This document shows positions 14,973 to 22,567 of a stretch of 64,000 nt of DNA, one piece after another. The notes under the pieces were generated by a model that made no database searches, was not told the origin of the DNA, and saw only the letters and a program-made list of their open reading frames with translations. The translations under genes and the position numbers were made by a program. Numbering within the stretch: the first letter of the stretch is position 1; every line of letters starts with the position of its first letter. Source of the DNA: Candidatus Defluviilinea proxima (GTDB lineage: Bacteria > Chloroflexota > Anaerolineae > Anaerolineales > Villigracilaceae); contig JADKIW010000001.1 in the NCBI GenBank assembly GCA_016721115.1, forward strand, positions 821,501-885,500, read 5' to 3'.

Positions 14973-15641
14973 ATGGAAAAAGTGCTCAACGACCAGATCG
15001 TTAAACAGATCGAAGAAGCTTTCGCAGGAGTCAAAGAACCTGTACAGATCTTGTTCTTCGGCTCAAAAGATAACTGTGACTATTGCAACGAGACCAGGCA
15101 ACTTCTCGAAGAAGTGATCGCGCTCAACGACAAGCTCGAACTGAGTGTATATGACATGCAAGAGAACGCAGATGTGGCTGGTCAATTCAATGTGATCAAC
15201 GCGCCTGGCATCGTCATTGCCGCAAAGGACAATGCCGAAGTAAAGAATCTCGGTATCCAATTCTCGGGTATTCCTTCGGGACACGAATTCAGCACACTTA
15301 TCAATGACATCATCATTGTTTCGAAGCGGGAGTCAGGCCTTGATGCAAAGACACGTGAGTTCTTGAAGAATCTCACACAGCCACTGCATTTACAGGTATT
15401 CGTCACACCGACGTGTCCATACTGTCCGCGTGCGGTGTTGTTGGCACATCAGATGGCGATGGAAAATCCGCAGATGATTACCGCTGAAGGCGTCGAAGCG
15501 ACTGAGTTCCCAGAATTGGCCAACCAGTTCAACGTCCGTGGCGTACCGCAGACTGTCATCAATGCAGGCAAAGGCATGGTCGTGGGTGCAGTCCCTGAGC
15601 AGAATCTTGTTGCAGAGATCATGAAGGCGTTACAGAATTAA
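14973..15641 (+). CDS. Protein disulfide oxidoreductase (tandem glutaredoxin/thioredoxin folds)
   Basis: 222 aa with two thioredoxin-fold halves: the first carries C35-D-Y-C38, the second C148-P-Y-C151 in FVTPTCPYCPRA, followed by the cis-Pro motif RGVPQT. This is the PDO architecture known from thermophiles and some bacteria, cytoplasmic, catalysing thiol-disulfide exchange with glutaredoxin-like second site. No signal peptide. Start: ATG 14973 with AAAGGAAG just upstream (14958-14965). Lies 41 nt after the OsmC gene, so probably in the same operon. Confidence 0.9.
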   Translation: MEKVLNDQIVKQIEEAFAGVKEPVQILFFGSKDNCDYCNETRQLLEEVIALNDKLELSVYDMQENADVAGQFNVINAPGIVIAAKDNAEVKNLGIQFSGIPSGHEFSTLINDIIIVSKRESGLDAKTREFLKNLTQPLHLQVFVTPTCPYCPRAVLLAHQMAMENPQMITAEGVEATEFPELANQFNVRGVPQTVINAGKGMVVGAVPEQNLVAEIMKALQN

Positions 15642-15647
15642 TTTTTG

Positions 15648-15723
15648 GGACACGGATTACGCGGAGAACACGGAATTTTTTAAAGTGACGGAAAGATCCG
15701 TAAAGTCCGTGTCTTCCGTGTCC
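15648..15723. repeat. Imperfect palindromic intergenic repeat
   Basis: Left arm GGACACGGATTACGCGGAGA... and right arm ...CCGTGTCTTCCGTGTCC are imperfect inverted repeats. Same style as the repeats at 10809 and 19838. Confidence 0.65.
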
Positions 15724-15743
15724 AAAGAAATTAAGGCGTTGAC

Positions 15744-16319
15744 ATGACACAGCCAAAGAAGAAATATCGCCGCAAAGGACAAAATCAATTTCCCGTCGCG
15801 CCCATTGCAGTGGGGCTGTTACTGATCGGCTTTGCTGTTCTACTCGCGGCTTTACCAAAAGCGGAAAGTAATACGGAATCGCTCAATTCTGTCGTACCGA
15901 TGAAAGTCAACTATGCGGCGCCAGAATTGTCCTTGCAAAATATTGAGGGCAAGACCGAAAGATTGACAGATTATCTTGGCAGTGTCGTGTTGGTCAACAA
16001 TTGGGCAACGTGGTGTCCACCCTGCAAAGCAGAGATGCCAACTCTTGTGGCGTATCACAATGAACATACAGCTGACGGTTTCTCCGTCATCGCCGTGGAA
16101 GCAGGCGAGCCATTGGAAGAGGTAACACCGTTCGTCAAAAGTTTTGAAATGACCTTCCCCGTTTGGCTTGATCCGAACAGCGCTTCACTGAAAGCTTTCG
16201 GCAATGGGACTCTCCCCAACTCGTACGTGATCGACCGCACTGGGACCGTCCGTTATGCGTGGACAGGCGAGATCAGCAAGGCGATGTTGGAGAAGTACGT
16301 CACGCCGTTGATCAAGTAG
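15744..16319 (+). CDS. Membrane-anchored TlpA-like thioredoxin
   Basis: 191 aa. A basic N-terminus (KKKYRRKGQ) then one membrane segment at about 19-38 places the C-terminal domain outside the membrane. The AhpC/TSA-TlpA domain spans about 57-190 with W90-C91-P-P-C94 and a cis-Pro region GTLPNSYVIDRTG. Members reduce disulfides in secreted proteins, for example during cytochrome c maturation; the partner is unknown. Separated from the PDO gene by a palindromic repeat, same strand. Start: ATG 15744. Confidence 0.9.
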   Translation: MTQPKKKYRRKGQNQFPVAPIAVGLLLIGFAVLLAALPKAESNTESLNSVVPMKVNYAAPELSLQNIEGKTERLTDYLGSVVLVNNWATWCPPCKAEMPTLVAYHNEHTADGFSVIAVEAGEPLEEVTPFVKSFEMTFPVWLDPNSASLKAFGNGTLPNSYVIDRTGTVRYAWTGEISKAMLEKYVTPLIK

Positions 16320-16380
16320 GGGCGACCCTACTTTACATAAAAATGAGGAAACCGTCTGGAGGAGGGCAGGTTCCTTACTG

Positions 16381-16412
16381 AAAAATCCGAGGCTTTGGCC
16401 TCGGATTTTTTG
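16381..16412 (+). terminator. Rho-independent terminator after the redox genes
   Basis: AAAAATCCGAGGC (16381-16393) pairs with GCCTCGGATTTTT (16398-16410) over a 4-nt loop, followed by T. Confidence 0.88.
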
Positions 16413-16458
16413 TTTTCCATAAATCAGGTATCATCAAATAAAAACAAAGGACAACAAC

Positions 16459-16896
16459 ATGGAATCAATCATCCTCATCATTCTGATCGGTTTGGCGGGC
16501 GGAATCGCAGTGGGACTGCAAAGCCCGATGGCAAGCATGCTCACACAGCGACTGGGAATCTTCGAAAGCATCTTCATTGTTCATATTGGCGGGGCGTTGA
16601 TTGCGTTGGTCCCATTGTTGATCTATAGCGGTGGGAAATTGAGTCAATGGCGGAGTGCGCCATGGTATACGCTCGGTGCAGGGATATTCGGTTTGGTCGT
16701 GATTGCGGCGATCAGTTATATGATCCCGCGTGTGGGCGTGGCGGCAGCGGTTACAACGATTGTCGCGGGACAAGTCCTTGCAGGTGCGGTGATCGATCAC
16801 TACGGCATTCTGGATGCGGCTGTTCGTCCATTGGATGTGACACGAATCATCGGACTGGCTGTTGTTTTGTTCGGGGTTTGGTTGACCGTTAAATAA
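16459..16896 (+). CDS. DMT-family transporter of the DUF606/YdcZ type
   Basis: 145 aa, about five hydrophobic helices. GGIAVGLQSPMASMLTQRLG at the N-terminus, and a VAAAVTTIVAGQVLAGAVIDHYG segment followed by a final helix, match DUF606 (PF04657). Function within the family is poorly known; transport is inferred. Start: ATG 16459 with AAAGGA at 16445-16450. Stands alone between terminator and promoter. Confidence 0.85.
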   Translation: MESIILIILIGLAGGIAVGLQSPMASMLTQRLGIFESIFIVHIGGALIALVPLLIYSGGKLSQWRSAPWYTLGAGIFGLVVIAAISYMIPRVGVAAAVTTIVAGQVLAGAVIDHYGILDAAVRPLDVTRIIGLAVVLFGVWLTVK

Positions 16897-16941
16897 TACA
16901 AAGGCACGATAATATGTTTTGAGCGCCAATTGGGTACTTGT

Positions 16942-16970
16942 TTGCTCTTTGGAATATACAGTCATATAAT
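16942..16970 (+). promoter_or_regulatory. Sigma-70-type promoter of the 17056 gene
   Basis: TTGCTC (16942-16947), 17-nt spacer, TATAAT (16965-16970). The leader to ATG 17056 would be about 79 nt. Confidence 0.65.
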
Positions 16971-17055
16971 CTGTACATAAGTTGTTATGTAGAATAATTC
17001 TGTATAACACCCCATATGGGGTAGTTAGGCGTTTCATTGCACAAAAGAGTGAATT

Positions 17056-17880
17056 ATGGATGATGACAAAGTACAAGTAGATCGTGAGTCCATGCGCAAA
17101 CGTGTAGACGAAATGATACGTCATCGACTCAGTCTCTTGCCAAAAATCAGAAGCCAGATACAAGATTATCTAAAATTGAGCCAAACGAGGATGCAATCTG
17201 CCAGACTGCAAAAAGCTCTTTCCCTCGTGGAAGAACTTCCAAATGGTCTTGAGATTTTGGAAGAAATTGACATAAGAAAAATTGATACGGATTTTGGAAA
17301 AATGGAGGCAGCAAAGTCGATTGCTCGAGTAGAAATTTTAGCGATCTGCACAGACCTTGCAGTAGATCTAAAAAATTGGAATGCTGTCGAGCTACTGAGG
17401 AAAGACGAATCTGATCCCGTTGATATCTGGGCAGCAAATATCATTCCAGATACCCATTCGCTTGAGTTCCAATTGCCCGCCAGAATCACAGTCGTACACT
17501 ATGGTTCACACTATCAAGTTGCGTTCGGCTTATGTTTGTCCCTTGATGATTTCTCAACCTCCATAATTCAAATAGAACTGGCTGGAAATTGGATAGACCC
17601 CTTCGTTGAATCTCTTCAGCATTTACACCTCTTCGATATTCAAGGTCAAAAGGAAATCGGTCTAAATGGCATTTTTTATGAGTTATATACGCATTCCTGG
17701 GTAGGTAAAAGCTTCATCGAGTTCTGCAATCCACACATAACCGTGAGCAAAGCCTTTGCCGAAATAGAAATGGCGCTTTATTCTGTTGCGAAGGCGGTTG
17801 TTGACGAAAAAGGGGAAAAAGTTCAAAAAGATTTCCTTTCCGTTTGGCAACGATGCCTTGTAAATTCAAAAAACACCTAA
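17056..17880 (+). CDS. Hypothetical protein
   Basis: 274 aa, not recognised. The first 90 residues are highly charged and helical (probable coiled coil: RESMRKRVDEMIRHRLSLLP and following). The C-terminal 150 residues are mixed alpha/beta (ITVVHYGSHYQVAFGLCLSL). No signal peptide or membrane segment. AT-richer than its neighbours and preceded by its own promoter, so probably a monocistronic accessory gene. Convergent with the GHKL ATPase gene downstream; a functional link is not shown. Confidence 0.7.
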   Translation: MDDDKVQVDRESMRKRVDEMIRHRLSLLPKIRSQIQDYLKLSQTRMQSARLQKALSLVEELPNGLEILEEIDIRKIDTDFGKMEAAKSIARVEILAICTDLAVDLKNWNAVELLRKDESDPVDIWAANIIPDTHSLEFQLPARITVVHYGSHYQVAFGLCLSLDDFSTSIIQIELAGNWIDPFVESLQHLHLFDIQGQKEIGLNGIFYELYTHSWVGKSFIEFCNPHITVSKAFAEIEMALYSVAKAVVDEKGEKVQKDFLSVWQRCLVNSKNT

Positions 17881-17944
17881 CACCGTGTGCACCCGACAAG
17901 TAGGACTCTGCGCGATTTAGAGGACAGTCGTGCCCCTATACTAA

Positions 17945-19819
17945 TTATTCCTTCGTCACGATCACATCATGGATCAAATGAGCATAGCGGTTCTGTAACC
18001 GAATGAAGTGACTTTGGATCGCGTCGGCTTCGGAGCCTTCGGGGGCGAGGAACTTTCCGCTTTCGACGCCTTGACGGGCGATCTCACGGCAGACGGCTTC
18101 GGTAATCAATTCGGCGAGTAGCACTTGTCCCTGCGTGGATGTGTCGAGGCGATGGGAACCATCGAGATAGCGCTTCACGGATGGAGCGGCAGTGGCGACC
18201 ACGATCGTTGAGTTGACTCGATCCAGATACACACGTTGACGTGGATCCATGCGATCGTCGAAGCGGATGTCGGTGAAGAGTCCGTGATGTTTGCGGGGTT
18301 GCGTCTCTTCCACTTCCTCTTTGCGTGAACGAACCTGCACCACCGCTTGCGCTTTTTGGTCACCTAAATAAGCGGTCACGATGCCCTCGTTGCCCACTTG
18401 TTTCCCTTCCACTTGGATCTTGGCAAACCCAATATGCGGATGCTCTTCCGTCGCTTCGATCTTGACCTTGGGAGTCAACACGTCCACTTCAGGGTTGTTC
18501 GATACGACAAAGACCTTTGCGCCATCGTGAATCTTTTCGGAGAGATGCGCTCTTAAAGTAAGTGTGACCATCTGTCCCGTTTGCACATATGCTCGGACGG
18601 GAGCAAACTCAAGTCCAGAAGGAGGCGGTTCTGGTTTTCCATCTGATGTGCGTCTCTCACTTAATTCAGAAGATGCGATCACGTTCAATTCACGGACGGT
18701 CTTATCGAGTTTCTTGCGCAGTTGCTTATCGAGTTTGATCTGCTCATCCTGGACGGCATGCTCACGTTCGATCTGGACGAGAGGTTCGATACGGCTTTCG
18801 ACAGCCTGCTTCAACGCTTTGGCAAACGGCAATGACCAGTTGATGCCGTCACGAGTTGCGGTGAGGACGGGCTCGTCTTTTTTGAGGAGATCGTGGAGAT
18901 AATCGCATTCGAGTGAGCCGTAGAAAAAGGACGCATACGGATCATTCTCAAATTTGAGCATGGTCAGCGATATGACCGTGCCCTGACTGATAACGAGTAG
19001 ACCCGCATCGGCGTAATCGCCCTCTTCGCCGCGCGTGGAAAGTTGAATATTTGATCTTAGTAATTGCAAATGCGCCGAAGCAGGATAGCCCTCGATCTCA
19101 AAACGTTCATCGAGAACCATCTCACCTTTGGGCGGCTTATACGAAAGGACGTGTTCATCTTTGACCTTATCGACGCCCATGAGATGACGCAGGATGATGA
19201 GGCGCGATTGGTTCGCCATGATGGTACGCAATTCGAAATGTCGTTGCAAATAATTGCGCATGTTCTCGAACTGCGGGATCTTTACATCTTCGCGTGAGAC
19301 AACGATCTCGATGACGGTTCCATTGCCTTCGGGGATTCCATATTTGGTTCTAAGTTCTTCTGTGACAGGTGTGGGCTCATCAAGATCGAACGTGGGCACA
19401 CCTTCTTTGAGGAGCAGTGAACTGCGATAGAGTATTTCATCTCGTATCGAAATGACGTAGCCATAACCCAAACCAAAAATGGCATCTTTGAGTCCACGCC
19501 CCCACATGCCACGCACATGCAAATCCTCTTTCATGCCGCTGGTCGCTTCGCCATACGTGCCAACGACTTTGTCCATGCGCTTGTCGTCCATGCCTTCAGC
19601 GAAGTCACGCACACGGATGATGGAGTTCTTGTGCTTTCTCCAAACGTCGATCATGATCTCACCGCCAACTTTGTGTCCCTTATCTTCGAGACGGGAGTAG
19701 CTATCGTTGCTGTTGGTGATGATCTCAACCAAGGCGCGCAAAACATCCTTGCGGATCGCTTGATCCGCCTGTTGCAGGGCGACCCTGTCAGCATATTGGA
19801 GTTTGCGGCTGATTGACAT
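17945..19819 (-). CDS. GHKL (Hsp90/MutL/MORC-type) ATPase domain protein with Ig-like domain
   Basis: 624 aa, cytoplasmic. The ATP-binding signatures of the GHKL fold are present: N-box E32-x3-N36-x-N38-D39, G1 box D72FAEGM77, G2-like GMWGRGLK (104-111) and GNGT at 165-168. Residues 335-385 are a charged coiled coil, 405-498 a beta-sandwich resembling an Ig-like fold, and 515-624 a helical C-terminal domain. It lacks histidine-kinase H-box and receiver domains and the MutL nuclease motif. Transcribed after a 232-aa winged-helix-like gene. Standalone GHKL ATPases of this kind occur in defence or DNA-handling loci, so a defence role is possible but unproven. ATG 19819 with AAAGG. Confidence 0.8.
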   Translation of the reverse strand: MSISRKLQYADRVALQQADQAIRKDVLRALVEIITNSNDSYSRLEDKGHKVGGEIMIDVWRKHKNSIIRVRDFAEGMDDKRMDKVVGTYGEATSGMKEDLHVRGMWGRGLKDAIFGLGYGYVISIRDEILYRSSLLLKEGVPTFDLDEPTPVTEELRTKYGIPEGNGTVIEIVVSREDVKIPQFENMRNYLQRHFELRTIMANQSRLIILRHLMGVDKVKDEHVLSYKPPKGEMVLDERFEIEGYPASAHLQLLRSNIQLSTRGEEGDYADAGLLVISQGTVISLTMLKFENDPYASFFYGSLECDYLHDLLKKDEPVLTATRDGINWSLPFAKALKQAVESRIEPLVQIEREHAVQDEQIKLDKQLRKKLDKTVRELNVIASSELSERRTSDGKPEPPPSGLEFAPVRAYVQTGQMVTLTLRAHLSEKIHDGAKVFVVSNNPEVDVLTPKVKIEATEEHPHIGFAKIQVEGKQVGNEGIVTAYLGDQKAQAVVQVRSRKEEVEETQPRKHHGLFTDIRFDDRMDPRQRVYLDRVNSTIVVATAAPSVKRYLDGSHRLDTSTQGQVLLAELITEAVCREIARQGVESGKFLAPEGSEADAIQSHFIRLQNRYAHLIHDVIVTKE

Positions 19820-19837
19820 TCATACCTTTCTTTTTTG

Positions 19838-19936
19838 AACCACTGAGACACAGAGACACGGAGTTTTTTATTTTCTCAGTGCCTCACCTGCACTGCACCA
19901 AACGCAGTGCGGTGCAAGTGTCGTGTCTCCGTGGTT
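19838..19936. repeat. Imperfect palindromic repeat inside the GHKL locus
   Basis: AACCACTGAGACACAGAGAC... at the left and GTGTCTCCGTGGTT at the right form an inverted repeat; a nested ACTGCACC...GGTGCA hairpin lies between. It separates the winged-helix-like gene from the ATPase gene. Confidence 0.65.
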
Positions 19937-19941
19937 AGAGA

Positions 19942-20640
19942 TTACTTTTTAGTCTTTGAAGATTTCTTTTCAACTTGTTGTGACGCTATACCAAGCAAGC
20001 TTGAAAACTTACTTTCACAAAATTCCAAGAAGGACGATAAATCTTTGCGGTTGTGGATGTCCACGTATTCTTTGAATTGATTCAAATTCCGTGCGAGAGT
20101 CGTTGACGGGGATTCCATGGTGCAGAGCAACATGCTCCTGAAATCGAACTCGTTGAACGGTTCGCCCTTCTTGAAATGTTTGTATGCATCAGACATTTCT
20201 ATCGAGCGGACGTACTTCTTCGCATGTGCTTTGAGTTCAGGATGAACCGCTTCTTTCTCAGAAGCATCTGGTTTCTCCACTTTTACCTTTTCCACGCGGA
20301 CAGGTTTCAGCGGTTCACCGAGTGACTTCTCTACTTTCTCAGCACGCTTGATGCCTCTGGCAGTTAGCTCAAATCCCTGGCTGGCATTGCCTTTCAAATA
20401 GCCTTTGCTTTTGCAGTCGCTCCAACGCCTGCTGACGATGCCCGAATCAGGATACTGCGGATACTTCCGCATCGAGAAGCGCTTGGGGAACAAGGCAAAA
20501 CAGGTAGCGATGATATCTTCGGATGAGATCTCAAGTCCCTGCTTGTGGAGGGTATAGACGGAATAAACGACCAGATCGTTCAGAATGATCTTTGTGTAAA
20601 TCTCAGAATTGAATATGGGAGAAGTGGATGGTTTTGGCAC
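19942..20640 (-). CDS. Hypothetical protein with probable winged-helix N-terminus
   Basis: 232 aa. Residues about 15-95 (LVVYSVYTLHKQGLEISSED ... KSKGYLKGNASQGFELTARG) have the helix-helix-helix-wing look of a wHTH domain. A Lys/Glu/Val-rich linker (about 96-130) follows, then a helical C-terminal domain (EMSDAYKHFKKGEPFNEFDF onward) and a basic tail. No enzyme motif. Start: GTG 20640; no strong Shine-Dalgarno. Same strand as the GHKL ATPase gene 122 nt downstream, so they probably form a two-gene unit in which this protein could recognise nucleic acid or partner. Function unknown. Confidence 0.7.
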   Translation of the reverse strand: MPKPSTSPIFNSEIYTKIILNDLVVYSVYTLHKQGLEISSEDIIATCFALFPKRFSMRKYPQYPDSGIVSRRWSDCKSKGYLKGNASQGFELTARGIKRAEKVEKSLGEPLKPVRVEKVKVEKPDASEKEAVHPELKAHAKKYVRSIEMSDAYKHFKKGEPFNEFDFRSMLLCTMESPSTTLARNLNQFKEYVDIHNRKDLSSFLEFCESKFSSLLGIASQQVEKKSSKTKK

Positions 20641-20691
20641 GGTGGTTTTCTCTGAATAGAATATTACACCAATTTCAAGGGCAGAAAAATT

Positions 20692-21228
20692 TCATTTCTG
20701 TTCCCGATAGGCTACTGCAGAATAGAACTCGTTCAAAAAACGTGACGGTGTTTTCGCCAACAATTTTGGCTCCGTAAAGCCTACGCGTTTCACCAATACA
20801 CGGCAGACATTGAACGAGATCGGGTAAGGGACCCACATATTGCCCACATCCACGTTGTATTCGACCAACAACAACGCGCCATTGGGCTTGAGGTGTGCGC
20901 GCACGTGGCGGAGGATCTTTTCCTTGTCCTTGAAGAAGTGCAGGGAATTCGCCATCACAATGCCATCAAGCAGAGGCATGCTTTGAGAGAGGGAAAAGTC
21001 ATCTTTGAGCAGGATCAGGTTGCGGGTCGTATTGAAGCGGGCACGGTGATTGGCTTCCAATTCCTTGAGGGAGGAGCGGTCTTTGTCGATGGCATAGATG
21101 GTTGAGTCGAGTCCAACCAATTCACGCAGTGCCAGGGTAAATGCGCCGCTTCCCGCGCCGAAGTCCGCATAAATACCTTGTGATAAATTCGCAGGACGCA
21201 AAAGTTCAACGTGGTCAGTATGTTCCAT
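20692..21228 (-). CDS. Class I SAM-dependent methyltransferase
   Basis: 178 aa. Motif I YADFGAGSGAFTLAL (about 20-34), acidic end of strand 2 (YAIDKD), motif IV-like LDGIVMANSLHFF, and post-motif LKPNGALLLVEYNV: a Rossmann-fold methyltransferase of the UbiE/small-molecule type (Methyltransf_11/25-like). Substrate unknown. Its start codon lies 44 nt from that of the divergent MFS gene. No membrane segment. Confidence 0.85.
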   Translation of the reverse strand: MEHTDHVELLRPANLSQGIYADFGAGSGAFTLALRELVGLDSTIYAIDKDRSSLKELEANHRARFNTTRNLILLKDDFSLSQSMPLLDGIVMANSLHFFKDKEKILRHVRAHLKPNGALLLVEYNVDVGNMWVPYPISFNVCRVLVKRVGFTEPKLLAKTPSRFLNEFYSAVAYREQK

Positions 21229-21271
21229 GCGAGAATGGTATCATACAGCATCCCATAGAGAACAGGTATAT

Positions 21272-22525
21272 ATGTCATCGAACACACGGCACGATCCTTA
21301 CGCGGCTCTGCGCCACAGAGATTATCGGTTATTGCTTATTGGTCGCTTTATCACAGCGTTCGGCAACGAAATGCTCACAGCTGCCATCAGTTGGGAGATA
21401 TGGATTCGCACAAATCAAGAACTCGCACTCGGCATGGTGGGGTTGGTACAGGTTATCCCCGTCATTTTGCTTTCACTTCCCGCAGGCCATGTAGCAGACC
21501 AATACAACCGCAGGCGTATTGTCGTCACTACAGAAATCATTATCGCGTTATGTGTTTTAGGCTTGGGTTGGCTTTCTTATACCGCAGGACCGTTGTACTT
21601 GATCTATACGCTTCTGTTTGTGATCGGCGTTGCGCGTGCCTTTCATGAACCAGCCTCTTCGACTCTCGTCCCCGAGACAGTTCCGCCACATCTGTTTGCC
21701 AGCGCCGCTACATGGAATACCAGTGCCTGGCATGCCGCATCGGTCACTGGCCCTATGCTTGCAGGCGTCTTAATTGGTTTTTTCAACGCTGTGACATTTA
21801 TCTACATCTTCGCCGCATCTGCGGCCATCATCTTTGTGATTTTATTGTCCATGATCAAGGGACGTAATCTGGCATTGGCAGAAAAATCAGCCACGTTGAA
21901 ATCCCTGACCGAAGGTCTCAAATTCATGCGTGACACAAAGGTGATCCTCGCCGCGATCACACTGGATATGTTTGCTGTGTTGTTCGGCGGTGCAGTCGCG
22001 TTACTCCCTGTGTACGCAACGGATATCCTCAAGGTCGGTTCACTGGGATATGGCATTATGCGCGCCGCGCCATCTGCTGGTGCGCTCCTTATGGCGTTTG
22101 TCATTGCCCACGTCCCACCGATGAAGCAGGCAGGCAAAACATTGTTGTACGCAGTTGCAGGCTTTGGGATCGCAACCATTGTATTCGGGCTTTCCAAATC
22201 GATCTGGCTCTCGGTACTCATGCTCGCCAGCCTCGGCGCGTTGGATAACATCAGCGTTGTCATTCGCGGCACGCTGTTGTTGACTCATACCCCCGATCAC
22301 ATGCGCGGACGCATCTCATCGGTCAACAGTATTTTCATTGGCGTATCCAATGAACTAGGTGCATTCGAATCGGGTGTAGCCGCATCGTTACTGGGACCTG
22401 TCGGTGCTGTAGTATTCGGAGGCATCGGTACGATCGTTGTAGTGCTGACGATTGCACGTCTCTTCCCCGAGATGCGAAAGCTGAAAACTTTGGATGTGCC
22501 AGAAAAAGTACTAGCCGCAAATTGA
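21272..22525 (+). CDS. MFS transporter (MFS_3/EntS-like exporter)
   Basis: 417 aa from ATG 21272. About 12 helices; the first loop reads RHRDYRLLLIGRFITAFGNE, the motif-A-like loop is GHVADQYNRRRIVV, and the second half begins DTKVILAAITLDMFAVLFGG. The shape fits the MFS_3 (PF05977) efflux group that includes enterobactin exporters; the real cargo is unknown. The start at 21227 would overlap the divergent methyltransferase start codon, so 21272 (MSSNTRHDPYAAL) is preferred. TATCAT near 21238 may be its -10. Confidence 0.85.
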   Translation: MSSNTRHDPYAALRHRDYRLLLIGRFITAFGNEMLTAAISWEIWIRTNQELALGMVGLVQVIPVILLSLPAGHVADQYNRRRIVVTTEIIIALCVLGLGWLSYTAGPLYLIYTLLFVIGVARAFHEPASSTLVPETVPPHLFASAATWNTSAWHAASVTGPMLAGVLIGFFNAVTFIYIFAASAAIIFVILLSMIKGRNLALAEKSATLKSLTEGLKFMRDTKVILAAITLDMFAVLFGGAVALLPVYATDILKVGSLGYGIMRAAPSAGALLMAFVIAHVPPMKQAGKTLLYAVAGFGIATIVFGLSKSIWLSVLMLASLGALDNISVVIRGTLLLTHTPDHMRGRISSVNSIFIGVSNELGAFESGVAASLLGPVGAVVFGGIGTIVVVLTIARLFPEMRKLKTLDVPEKVLAAN

Positions 22526-22530
22526 TATAG

Positions 22531-22563
22531 AAGAACTCCCGACAGTTTATGTCGGGAGTTCTT
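22531..22563. terminator. Bidirectional terminator
   Basis: 14-bp perfect stem AAGAACTCCCGACA (22531-22544) / TGTCGGGAGTTCTT (22550-22563). It separates the convergent MFS and ABC genes. Confidence 0.85.
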
Positions 22564-22567
22564 CTTG

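Noticed and set aside
17056..17880. Third component of the GHKL locus
   Set aside because: It is on the opposite strand, has its own promoter and shows no motif link to the two-gene unit.
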